In this document: positions 19,097 to 26,739 of the stretch, piece by piece
How the letters are laid out: the number at the start of each line of letters is the position of its first letter
Position numbering within the stretch: the first letter of the stretch is position 1
Assembly (NCBI RefSeq): GCF_001436755.1
Contig: NZ_AYZD01000018.1
Coordinates: forward strand, 175,061-239,060
Source: Liquorilactobacillus aquaticus DSM 21051
GTDB taxonomy: Bacteria; Bacillota; Bacilli; Lactobacillales; Lactobacillaceae
Direction of reading: 5' to 3'
DNA length: 64,000 nucleotides
Position numbers and translations under genes: made by a program
The notes under the pieces: model-generated
The model's input: only the letters and a program-made list of their open reading frames with translations
What the model was told of the DNA's origin: nothing
Database searches by the model: none

Positions 19097-20560
19097 TTAC
19101 GCTTTTTTGCCAATGTTTTCACGGATTTCTTTTATGATTTTCATTTTATTGTCAAAACATTCTTGCGACAGGTCAACTGGGTAATCCTGTGGGTTAAGAT
19201 CACGTTTATATTCTTCCCATAAACTTTCCAACCGTTCATGTGCATATCGTTTAATTTTAGCCAAAGTCGGAGCTTGATATAGCAGCTTACCTTCCTTGAA
19301 AATATCCTGCAGCAGAGGACGAGCCTTAAAATCAGTTACATTTTTATTGATATAGACGTATTGCGGGTGGAACATATACAATGACTCCTCTTTGCGGGGA
19401 TCTTCATTCCACAAAGCAATATAATCACCTTCTGATTTGCCATCTTCTTTCTTAGTAATGCGCCAAACCTGTTTTTTTCCAGGTGTCGAAACTTTCTCAG
19501 CATTGCTTGAAAGTTTGATGGTGTCCTCCAATTTGCCGTCTTTATTCTCAATTGCCACCATTTTATAGACAGCTCCCAAGGCCGGTTGATCAAATGCCGT
19601 AATAAGTTTAGTTCCTACGCCCCACACATCAATTTTGGCTCCTTGCATTTTCAAATTAGTAATTGTTTTCTCATCAAGATCATTCGATGCATAAATTTTT
19701 GCATCTGGGAATCCAGCCTCATCAAGCTGTTCACGTACCCTTTTAGAAATGTAGGCCATATCGCCAGAATCTATTCTTACACCCAAAAAATTGATTTGCT
19801 CTCCAAATTCACGAGCAATCTTAATTGCATTCGGAACTCCACTACGCAAAGTGTCATATGTATCAACAAGAAAAACACAGTCCTTATGTGTCGTTGCATA
19901 TGCCTTAAAGGCTGCATAATCACTGCGGTAAGCTTGCACAAGCGCATGTGCATGTGTTCCACTAGTAGGAATGCCGAAGATCTTGCTTGCACGCACATTA
20001 CTTGTCGCATCAAACCCACCAATGTATGCCGCCCTTGTCCCCCAGATTGCAGCATCAAATTCCTGTGCTCGCCTTGTACCAAATTCCATAATAGCATCAT
20101 TGTGGACAACCGATCGAATCCTCGCAGCTTTCGTTGCAATTAAGGTTTGATAATTGATAATATTCAAAATTGCGGTTTCTACTAGTTGGCAGTCTGCCAA
20201 AGGTCCTTCAACTTGCAAAATCGGTTCATTATTGAAAACAACTTCTCCTTCAATCGCTGAGCGAATAGTTGCAGTAAAGCTAAAGTTGCGTAAATACTTA
20301 AGAAATTCTTTGGAAAAATTCCCTGTACTTTCCAGATAGTCTAGATCAGATTGAGAAAAATGCAATTTTGAAATATATTCAATTACTCGTTCAAGACCTG
20401 CAAAAATTGCGTAGCCGTTTTTGAAAGGAAGCTTTCTAAAATATACTTCAAAAACTGCCTTTTTTTGATCAATTCCCTGCAACCAATATGTTTGTATCAT
20501 ATTCAACTGATACTCATCCGTATGTAGTGCATAACTATCATCTGGGTAATTCGTTAACAT
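19097..20560 (-). CDS. pncB: Nicotinate phosphoribosyltransferase
   Basis: 487 residues. Converts nicotinate plus PRPP and ATP to nicotinate mononucleotide, the entry of niacin salvage. Motifs of the family are visible: EFGTRRAQ, IPTSGTHAHALVQ, VDTYDTLRSGVPN and IRIDSGDMAYIS (approximate reading VRIDSGD). The length fits the long Gram-positive PncB group. ATG at 20560 with AAGGAGA. With nadE downstream it forms a niacin-to-NAD operon, consistent with niacin auxotrophy common in lactobacilli (inference). Confidence 0.95.
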   Translation of the reverse strand: MLTNYPDDSYALHTDEYQLNMIQTYWLQGIDQKKAVFEVYFRKLPFKNGYAIFAGLERVIEYISKLHFSQSDLDYLESTGNFSKEFLKYLRNFSFTATIRSAIEGEVVFNNEPILQVEGPLADCQLVETAILNIINYQTLIATKAARIRSVVHNDAIMEFGTRRAQEFDAAIWGTRAAYIGGFDATSNVRASKIFGIPTSGTHAHALVQAYRSDYAAFKAYATTHKDCVFLVDTYDTLRSGVPNAIKIAREFGEQINFLGVRIDSGDMAYISKRVREQLDEAGFPDAKIYASNDLDEKTITNLKMQGAKIDVWGVGTKLITAFDQPALGAVYKMVAIENKDGKLEDTIKLSSNAEKVSTPGKKQVWRITKKEDGKSEGDYIALWNEDPRKEESLYMFHPQYVYINKNVTDFKARPLLQDIFKEGKLLYQAPTLAKIKRYAHERLESLWEEYKRDLNPQDYPVDLSQECFDNKMKIIKEIRENIGKKA

Positions 20561-20677
20561 TTTTATTCTCCTTCTCAGCGGTCAGCTGAGCTACTTATTA
20601 TATGTGCACCATGCGTATTATCCGATTTTACACTATTGCACTATTTTATCACTTTTTCATAACTCCGTCATTTTTTC

Positions 20678-20686
20678 TGTTATACT
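20678..20686 (+). promoter_or_regulatory. Extended -10 promoter of the TagA-like gene
   Basis: TGTTATACT is an extended -10 (TG-n-TATACT), 27 bp before the gene. No strong -35. Confidence 0.5.
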
Positions 20687-20713
20687 GTATGTAATCTTTT
20701 GAAAGTGGGTTAG

Positions 20714-21457
20714 GTGGTTATGTCACAATTATTTTCGCATGTAGATGTTCTTGGCACTAGTTTTACAAAAATAACCAATCAGGAGCTGCTGGAACAACTT
20801 GAAAAAGACAGCAATGCACACAAAAATCGCTTTGTCGTGACCGCAAATCCAGAGATTGTCTTGTTTGCCCGTCAAAACAAAGAATATGCTTCCGTTTTAA
20901 ATACTGCTGATTATACAACAGCAGACGGTATCGGAATAGTCAAAGGCGCCAGAATTTTAGGCCGACCTCTTCCAGAACGTGTAACTGGCTATGATACACT
21001 TCTTTCACTTCTAAAATTTGCAAATAAAAAAAGTAAACGAGTCTACTTTTTAGGAGCCAAACCATCCGTAATTACTAAAATAATTGTCAAAATTCGTCAA
21101 GACTATCCACAATTAATAATTGCAGGTTATCATGATGGATATTTCAAAAACGAGTCAACTATCGTTCAAGAGATTCAACAGTCTTCTCCAGATTTTGTCT
21201 TTGTTGCGTTAGGCTTCCCAAAACAAGAACTTTTCATCGCTCATCATCGTAACAGTTCACAAGCTATTTGGATGGGAGTTGGTGGCAGTTTTGATGTTTT
21301 AGCCGGCGTCGCAAAACGTGCACCGCTATTTTGGCAAAAGCACCATATAGAATGGCTCTACCGTCTTTTTCAAGAGCCTAGTCGCTTTGGCAGAATGCTT
21401 GCTTTACCAAAATATCTGCTGCTAATCTTTCATGCTAAATTTAAGCATAACAAATAA
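20714..21457 (+). CDS. tagA: WecG/TagA/CpsF family glycosyltransferase
   Basis: 247 residues of glycosyltransferase family 26. In wall teichoic acid synthesis TagA adds ManNAc to undecaprenyl-PP-GlcNAc on the cytoplasmic membrane face. The motifs TANPEIVLFARQN, DGIGIVKGARILG, ERVTGYD, ALGFPKQE and WMGVGGSFDVLAG are well conserved. It starts at the GTG at 20714 or the ATG at 20720; the SD AAAGTGGG suits either. No other tag genes are adjacent, so the polymer (teichoic acid or another wall glycan) is an inference. Confidence 0.9.
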   Translation: MVMSQLFSHVDVLGTSFTKITNQELLEQLEKDSNAHKNRFVVTANPEIVLFARQNKEYASVLNTADYTTADGIGIVKGARILGRPLPERVTGYDTLLSLLKFANKKSKRVYFLGAKPSVITKIIVKIRQDYPQLIIAGYHDGYFKNESTIVQEIQQSSPDFVFVALGFPKQELFIAHHRNSSQAIWMGVGGSFDVLAGVAKRAPLFWQKHHIEWLYRLFQEPSRFGRMLALPKYLLLIFHAKFKHNK

Positions 21458-21458
21458 G

Positions 21459-21513
21459 AGCTTAAGAATCAGTGGTTTGGCGTATGCCTTTAAACCCTGT
21501 CTTAAGCTTTTTT
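21459..21513 (+). terminator. Terminator of the TagA-like gene
   Basis: AGCTTAAGA (21459-21467) pairs with TCTTAAGCT (21500-21508), followed by TTTTTT. It may also serve the convergent nagR. Confidence 0.85.
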
Positions 21514-21526
21514 AGTGATCGACCTT

Positions 21527-22225
21527 TTATTTTTCCAAATAAAATTCGAACCGTTCTCCAACATATTGTGTCCTGACATATTCGAACGGTTGCCCATTAG
21601 ACAAATTTGTTATTTGACGTAATCGCAAAATAGCATCTCCGCGCCTAACCTCTAAATAATCTGCTATTTTTTCTGAAGCAAGCATTGCTGATACTGTCTG
21701 CTCTGCATGACCAATAGCATATCCATTCTCTTCAAGAACACGGTACAATGAGCTCGTCACTTGTTCTTTATTATATTTTTTTACCAAAGCTTGCGGAACA
21801 GTGGCAACTTCAAAACAAATAGGTGTCTCATCAGCATAACGAATCCTTTCCATTCGTAAAACTGGTTCTTTTTCGTTCAATTGCAATTTTTCCATCTCGC
21901 TCAATGATGGTGTAGCTATATGATAAGAAATTGTTTTGCTTGAAGGTATCTTCCCCTGCGCCTTTGTTAATTCAGTAAAACTTGTTACACCTGACATTTT
22001 TTCTTGAACTTTTTGCCGAGCGACATAGGTCCCTGATCCTACATGCCGCTCTAAAATTCCCTCCTCAACAAGTGTTTGAACAGCTTGACGCAAGGTCATT
22101 CGGCTTACACCGAAATTAACAGCTAGCTCGCGTTCAGAAGGTATTCGATCACCGATCTGCCATTTTCCGGACTCAATCGAGCGTTTAATATCATTATGAA
22201 TTTGAATATATATAGGTGATGCCAC
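21527..22225 (-). CDS. nagR: GntR/HutC-family regulator, probable NagR (YvoA-like)
   Basis: 232 residues. N-terminal winged helix of the GntR type (about 1-75, NFGVSRMTLRQAVQTLVEEG) and a C-terminal UTRA effector domain (about 90-228). YvoA/NagR represses N-acetylglucosamine genes and is released by glucosamine-6-P or GlcNAc-6-P. Lying 22 bp after nagA supports that assignment. Start GTG at 22225 behind GGGGGAAAG. A candidate operator for it lies upstream of proC at 24244. Confidence 0.88.
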   Translation of the reverse strand: MASPIYIQIHNDIKRSIESGKWQIGDRIPSERELAVNFGVSRMTLRQAVQTLVEEGILERHVGSGTYVARQKVQEKMSGVTSFTELTKAQGKIPSSKTISYHIATPSLSEMEKLQLNEKEPVLRMERIRYADETPICFEVATVPQALVKKYNKEQVTSSLYRVLEENGYAIGHAEQTVSAMLASEKIADYLEVRRGDAILRLRQITNLSNGQPFEYVRTQYVGERFEFYLEK

Positions 22226-22247
22226 TTTCTTTCCCCCATCTATAAAA

Positions 22248-23381
22248 TTAATTTTGATAGCGTTTTCCTATGCTGTAAGTCGCAACTAGCTGCATATCAT
22301 CACCTAACACATTTAAATCAGCATCTTTACCAATAGTAAGAGACCCCTTATTATTCAAAGAGAATTCACGTGCTTGATTAACTGAAGACATCATCACAGC
22401 TTCTTCTATTCCGCATCCAGTAAATTTCATAATATTTCTAAAAGCATCTTGGTACTTCAGCACAGATCCAGCTAAATTTCCTGTTTCCAAACGAGCCTGT
22501 TTATCTTTGACAATTACTTTTTGTCCACCTAACTCAGACACTCCTTCAGGCATCCCCTTAGCTCTCATTGAATCAGTCACAAGTTCCATCCTCTCAGGTC
22601 CCTTCAACTTATAAGCTAAGTGAAGCATATCTGGACTTACATGGAATCCGTCTGCAATCACCTCACAATAAATATTATCTTCTAGTAAGGCATGACCGGT
22701 TACTCCCGATTCACGATGTTTGAATTCCCGCTGTGCATTATACAAATGGGTTACATGACTTGCCTTAGAAAATCGCATTTCCTCATTTTTTGCATTACTG
22801 TGTCCAATGGATGGAATTATATTGTGTTCCAAGCAATAGTTTTCAAAAGCAGGAGCCGTTTTATATTCAGGCGCATAAGTTACCAATTTTATCAGATGTC
22901 CCGATAGCTCATTCCACTTATCAAACAATTCAATATTCGGAGCTTGAATATATTCCTCTGGCTGAGCTCCCTTAAAAACAGCTGAGATAAAAGGTCCCTC
23001 TAAATGGATTCCCTGAATGATTGGATTATGTTCTGCAGCCTTTTTTATTCCGCTCATTGCTTTAGCAATTGCGGCAGGAGATTGCGTCATAGTTGTCGCA
23101 AAGTAGCTTGTTATTCCTTCATGAATCATATTATTAACCATTTCGTCAATTTGAACAGGATCACCATCCATCGAGTCGAAGCCATATCCTCCATGACTAT
23201 GGACGTCGATAAATCCCGGTATAATTATCTTATCCGTTGCATCAAAAACAATATCATCAGAAGTCGCCTTATATTCACTTAATGGCCCGATCGCTTCAAT
23301 TTTTTTATCAAAGCGAATATATCCATCCACTATTTTTTCATTACCAGTATATATCGTTCCATGTTTTAAAACAGTTTTCAT
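22248..23381 (-). CDS. nagA: N-acetylglucosamine-6-phosphate deacetylase
   Basis: 377 residues. Removes acetate from GlcNAc-6-P, feeding glucosamine-6-P into wall recycling or glycolysis. An amidohydrolase fold with metal ligands in PGFIDVHSHGGYGFD, HLEGPF, IGHSNA and THLYNA, and the catalytic Asp in VTDSMRAKG. I start at the ATG at 23381 (MKTVLKHGT) with AGGGG upstream; the longer frame to 23456 would overlap proC by 47 bp. Part of a proC-nagA-nagR cluster. Confidence 0.95.
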   Translation of the reverse strand: MKTVLKHGTIYTGNEKIVDGYIRFDKKIEAIGPLSEYKATSDDIVFDATDKIIIPGFIDVHSHGGYGFDSMDGDPVQIDEMVNNMIHEGITSYFATTMTQSPAAIAKAMSGIKKAAEHNPIIQGIHLEGPFISAVFKGAQPEEYIQAPNIELFDKWNELSGHLIKLVTYAPEYKTAPAFENYCLEHNIIPSIGHSNAKNEEMRFSKASHVTHLYNAQREFKHRESGVTGHALLEDNIYCEVIADGFHVSPDMLHLAYKLKGPERMELVTDSMRAKGMPEGVSELGGQKVIVKDKQARLETGNLAGSVLKYQDAFRNIMKFTGCGIEEAVMMSSVNQAREFSLNNKGSLTIGKDADLNVLGDDMQLVATYSIGKRYQN

Positions 23382-23409
23382 ATTTGCCTGACCCCTAGTC
23401 ATATAATTC

Positions 23410-24210
23410 TTATTTTCCTTGATCTTTTGCAATTGTCGCATCGACTGCTTTGACAATTGATGTCATAAAACCAGCTTCTTCCATAGCCAACAAACCAGCA
23501 ACGGTTGTTCCACCTGGAGATGACACATCATCAACTAATTCCCATGGTGTCCGTGGATCAGTTAGTACCTTTTTAGCGCTCCCCATTACAGCCTGCGCAG
23601 CAATTTCAGTTGCTTGCTTTTTTGATAAACCGTACTTCACACCCGCTCTGGACAGGGCATCAATAAAGAAATAAACAAAAGCCGGCGAGCTTCCACTCAA
23701 GGCTACAAACGTACTGAAATCTTTTTCCGAAATATTACTTGTTTTTCCCAATGCGTTAAAAAGATTTTCGCAAAAATCATAATGTTCTTCCGTCATACAC
23801 TCATTTTTAGCTAATGCAGTCATTCCTTCATTAATTTCAACGTTAACGTTTGGCATTATTCGGAGTAATTCTACATTATCGTTATCTAATTCTTGCTGTA
23901 TTTCAGTAAGCGAAACACCGCTGACCATTGAAACAATTACTTTGTTCTGTTTCTTTAGTTTATCCCTTACCTCTGCAAGCACTTTGCCTAGAACCAATGG
24001 CTTAACCGCAAGAAAAATAATATCTGCCTTCTTAATTACTTCATTATTGCTATCAACTGGTACAAGATTCTTTTCTTGCGCATAAACAGCGTAACTTTCT
24101 CGACGTGCACTGTGAATAAAAATATCCGAACTGCTAACTTTATTGACCTTCAACCATCCATTAATAATTGCTTGTGCCATATGTCCAGCACCAATAAAAC
24201 CTATTTTCAC
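23410..24210 (-). CDS. proC: Pyrroline-5-carboxylate reductase
   Basis: 266 residues from the GTG at 24210 (MKIGFIGAGHMAQA), with CGGAGGA eight bases upstream; the open frame to 24234 includes that SD. Reduces pyrroline-5-carboxylate to proline with NAD(P)H. GFIGAGHMAQAI is the dinucleotide-binding motif; ALSGSSPAFVYFF and the C-terminal SPGGTTVAGL are the substrate/dimer region. Being co-directional with nagA (28 bp gap) and behind a NagR-like operator is unusual for proC and suggests shared control. Confidence 0.94.
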   Translation of the reverse strand: MKIGFIGAGHMAQAIINGWLKVNKVSSSDIFIHSARRESYAVYAQEKNLVPVDSNNEVIKKADIIFLAVKPLVLGKVLAEVRDKLKKQNKVIVSMVSGVSLTEIQQELDNDNVELLRIMPNVNVEINEGMTALAKNECMTEEHYDFCENLFNALGKTSNISEKDFSTFVALSGSSPAFVYFFIDALSRAGVKYGLSKKQATEIAAQAVMGSAKKVLTDPRTPWELVDDVSSPGGTTVAGLLAMEEAGFMTSIVKAVDATIAKDQGK

Positions 24211-24243
24211 TAATATATCCTCCGCGTTATTCAATTTTTAAAA

Positions 24244-24255
24244 TGATATATACCA
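24244..24255 (-). promoter_or_regulatory. Candidate NagR operator
   Basis: Minus-strand TGGTATATATCA is a near-palindrome of the TGGTATA-n-ACCA type bound by NagR/HutC regulators. It starts at about +2 of the proC promoter, where bound repressor would block transcription of proC-nagA-nagR. Confidence 0.5.
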
Positions 24256-24263
24256 ATATATTG

Positions 24264-24292
24264 AATGTACCTTTTGCTTTACAAAAAGTCAA
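24264..24292 (-). promoter_or_regulatory. proC-nagA-nagR promoter
   Basis: TTGACT (24287-24292), 17-bp spacer, TACATT (24264-24269). It sits just upstream of the operator. Confidence 0.6.
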
Positions 24293-24311
24293 TTTAAAAC
24301 TTTTGTGCAAA

Positions 24312-24340
24312 CAAAAAAGCGTCACCTAAAGTGACGTTTT
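24312..24340 (-). terminator. Terminator left of attL
   Basis: CGTCAC/GTGACG stem (24320-24325/24331-24336), with TTTTTT on the minus strand. It lies on the chromosomal side of attL, where the tRNA-Gln transcript would have ended before integration. Confidence 0.8.
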
Positions 24341-24361
24341 GAAAATGACAATTATAAACTA

Positions 24362-24374
24362 TTGGGCTAGCTGG
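24362..24374. other. Prophage attachment site attL (13-bp core)
   Basis: TTGGGCTAGCTGG is identical to 61704-61716, the 3' end of tRNA-Gln. The two copies bound the prophage. Beyond the 13 bp the flanks differ. Confidence 0.85.
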
Positions 24375-24454
24375 GCTCGGTATTTTCTCTAAGATATAAA
24401 ATAGAAACACTGATATACCAATTAATAGAGACTTTGTGATTTGATAAATAGCAT

Positions 24455-24480
24455 TCCATGCAACATCTATGCAACATGAA
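24455..24480. repeat. Integrase arm-type repeat, left copy
   Basis: Contains two direct ATGCAACAT units 11 bp apart. The 26-bp stretch matches 61581-61606 at 25 positions. Its place beside each att core fits arm-type binding sites of the tyrosine integrase. Confidence 0.65.
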
Positions 24481-24505
24481 TATAATAGGCGGTAAGTAAT
24501 CTTAT

Positions 24506-24526
24506 CCTGCTATTGCAGGTTTTTTT
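24506..24526 (+). terminator. Plus-strand terminator at the left prophage end
   Basis: CCTGC-tatt-GCAGG followed by seven T. It points into the prophage and would stop host transcription entering from the left. Confidence 0.75.
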
Positions 24527-24530
24527 ATTG

Positions 24531-24567
24531 CAAAAAAATAAAGACTATTTCAATTGAGAAATAGTCT
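24531..24567 (-). terminator. Terminator of the prophage lysis genes
   Basis: AGACTATTTC (24542-24551) pairs with GAAATAGTCT (24558-24567); the minus strand continues with TTTATTTTTTTG. It is 33 bp after the endolysin stop. Confidence 0.85.
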
Positions 24568-24599
24568 ATACTTTGTACCATGCTCGTTAAGAAAGTTTA

Positions 24600-25817
24600 C
24601 TACTTGAAATCCCCCAATGCAACACCGTTTTCACGTACCGCAATATAATGGTGGTATCCTGCATAATTTACGTAGCTAATATAGATATAGTTGCCACGTC
24701 TGTACCAGCCGTCATACTTCACAGATTCGCCAGGATAGTATGTTGCTCCGGTAGGTTTTACTCCTGGATAAGCAAACACTCTCAAGGCTGTTTTAGCTGT
24801 GAATGTGCCGTTCTCGCGGTTAATTGTATATCCGTCATCATTAAATGTTCCAGAAACTAGTGTAGTCGAAGTTTTAGGTACATCGTAATTTTGAACATCC
24901 TGAGCTAAGGCCCACCCAATTGCTGTATTGCCTTTATATAGTAAAACGGCTTGGTTGGAACGTGACAGCACAATCTTTTTAGTGTCTTTAATCGTATATG
25001 TCTGTCCTTTTGCACTTGGATTAATCCCAACTCTTGGTACATACCAATCTACGGCTGATTGTTTCAAGGTAACTGTTTGGCCTACAGTAAATCCATCGTG
25101 TCGATCATCATTGTTCAGCTTTTTATTGATAACCTTAGCTGTATTACCAAACCAATACGAAACCGGATGTTTATCAGTCATAACAAGCGAACTATCAAGA
25201 CTTAAACCTAAAGCAAGACTAGGTTGATCATCTCTGTGTTGCCATAAGTCATAATTTTGAGGTTGAGGCAAATTAGACTGATACGCTGCTAGCCAGAAAC
25301 CGTCAAATTGATTTAATACTGCTTGTCCTGCGTAAATATCAGAAAATTTGCGATAGCTATAAAATATTATTTTTTTGTTAGTGAGTGATCGCATTTCACT
25401 TAACCATGCTTTTACTGCATCTTGTGAAGATCCGTGTATCACACAAGGCTCTTCATAATCAAGCGCATAGAACTTAGCATTTTTGTCTGACCTATTATAG
25501 AAATCTTTAGCTTCCTGTCTCGCATCGGACGCTGAGACAAATCTAGCATATGCGTATTCTCCGTATGGAACACCAACTTTATCTGCAAGCTGTGTGTAGT
25601 TATTCACCTGCTTATCAATATAGTTAGAGCCATATTGCCTTCTGAATAGCAAGCCTGATACTTCGCTCTTAACGTTTTGAAACTGTTGTTCTGTCTTTGG
25701 GCCTTGCCATTCTGACATATCATAGACTGGCAAAGTATCAGCAGAAACTAATTTTATTGTAAACAAAAGAGTAGCCACGGTTGCAGCTACCCCAAGTAGT
25801 AACTTTTTAATTTTCAA
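24600..25817 (-). CDS. GH25 endolysin with N-terminal signal peptide
   Basis: 405 residues. An N-terminal signal peptide (basic start, hydrophobic 6-22, VSA cleavage near 26) leads to a GH25 muramidase domain (about 28-215): VYDMSEWQG, FYALDYEEP (catalytic Asp and Glu) and WLAAYQ. It cleaves the MurNAc-GlcNAc bond of peptidoglycan. The C-terminal half carries an SH3-like wall-binding region ending in a repeat-like YRRGNYIYISYVNYAG. The signal peptide implies Sec-dependent export, so holin would control activation rather than passage, as in oenococcal phage Lys44. It is the last gene of the lysis cassette. Confidence 0.92.
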   Translation of the reverse strand: MKIKKLLLGVAATVATLLFTIKLVSADTLPVYDMSEWQGPKTEQQFQNVKSEVSGLLFRRQYGSNYIDKQVNNYTQLADKVGVPYGEYAYARFVSASDARQEAKDFYNRSDKNAKFYALDYEEPCVIHGSSQDAVKAWLSEMRSLTNKKIIFYSYRKFSDIYAGQAVLNQFDGFWLAAYQSNLPQPQNYDLWQHRDDQPSLALGLSLDSSLVMTDKHPVSYWFGNTAKVINKKLNNDDRHDGFTVGQTVTLKQSAVDWYVPRVGINPSAKGQTYTIKDTKKIVLSRSNQAVLLYKGNTAIGWALAQDVQNYDVPKTSTTLVSGTFNDDGYTINRENGTFTAKTALRVFAYPGVKPTGATYYPGESVKYDGWYRRGNYIYISYVNYAGYHHYIAVRENGVALGDFK

Positions 25818-25828
25818 AGGATTCCCTC

Positions 25829-26338
25829 CTATTTAGTTTGAGTACCGCCAGTGATTACATTGCCGTCATTATCAATTAATTCGCTGACTGGTTTAGCGTC
25901 CAACAAGGTTTGGTAATCTTTAGGATTGCTAGTTTTTATAATCTTAAGCGCTTTTGCGGCCTGCTCTTGAGCAGTATTTGCAGTTTCAGCTACCTGACTA
26001 ACAACTTTTTGAGCACTGGTGGCGTTAACTGCTGCGCTAGTAGCAGTAGTGTTTGCTGAATTTGCCGTCTGCTCAATACTTTCAATTTGCTTAACAAGTT
26101 CTGAAAGATCAGTATTTGTTGACACCGGAGTAACTTCACTTATAACACCAATCAAGCCTAGAATAGTCAGTAATGTATTGATAATTGCCACAATCGAATT
26201 CCAGTCACCAGGGAACTTAATTCCAAAGGCAGCAAGTACCTGTTGTATCAAAACAATCGCTAAAGCAATTAAACCAGCCAAAACTTTACCATTCAAAGTT
26301 CCATCAGCTTGGACCAACTTTTCTTTGATTTTTTCCAT
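25829..26338 (-). CDS. Phage holin
   Basis: 169 residues. Two hydrophobic helices (about 18-38 and 46-68) separated by a short FPGDWNS turn match phi-LC3-type holins. A long Ala/Thr/Gln-rich, probably coiled-coil C-terminal tail (about 75-150) makes it larger than the usual 80-120. It sits 11 bp upstream of the endolysin. It should permeabilise or depolarise the membrane at the end of the lytic cycle. ATG start. Confidence 0.85.
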   Translation of the reverse strand: MEKIKEKLVQADGTLNGKVLAGLIALAIVLIQQVLAAFGIKFPGDWNSIVAIINTLLTILGLIGVISEVTPVSTNTDLSELVKQIESIEQTANSANTTATSAAVNATSAQKVVSQVAETANTAQEQAAKALKIIKTSNPKDYQTLLDAKPVSELIDNDGNVITGGTQTK

Positions 26339-26350
26339 TGATGAAATCCC

Positions 26351-26638
26351 CTATCTTTTTTCTTTTAAGTATTTAATTTGTTCATGGTGCCGATCTAAAC
26401 GTCTGTCATGATCATCTAGTCTTTTTTCAAAAACAGTTAGCCTTTTATCGGAGTTTTTCATGCTGCTATTGAGATCATCCATGCTCTTAGTTAAACTATC
26501 CACTTTACCAGCAAACGGTGCGACAATGACGTACTTGAATACAAAACCGACTATCGCAGAAACTATTGTGATGAACGCTCCAACTATCCCCATCAAAGCA
26601 GCCCACTCAGTCCAATCAATCCCAAAAAATTCGTGCAA
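26351..26638 (-). CDS. Small membrane protein with coiled-coil tail (XhlA/holin-like)
   Basis: 95 residues. One long hydrophobic segment (about 10-38) followed by a charged heptad-rich helix with FEKRLDDHDRRLDRHHEQ. Hemolysin XhlA-like accessory lysis proteins have similar size and gene position, but their membrane helix is usually C-terminal, so the family is uncertain. TTG start behind AGGAAGTGATG. First gene after the terminator at 26683, followed by the holin (12 bp). Confidence 0.65.
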   Translation of the reverse strand: MHEFFGIDWTEWAALMGIVGAFITIVSAIVGFVFKYVIVAPFAGKVDSLTKSMDDLNSSMKNSDKRLTVFEKRLDDHDRRLDRHHEQIKYLKEKR

Positions 26639-26682
26639 CTCATCACTTCCTTTTTCCTACCCGCCCACCACTATTTTTGTGT

Positions 26683-26715
26683 AAAAAAACAAGTCTAGCT
26701 TTACACTTGACTTGT
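26683..26715 (-). terminator. Terminator between tail and lysis modules
   Basis: Minus-strand ACAAGTC pairs with GACTTGT, followed by TTTTTTT. Lysis genes need read-through or a promoter of their own. Confidence 0.8.
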
Positions 26716-26739
26716 CTAAACTTGCTATTTTTTTAGATA

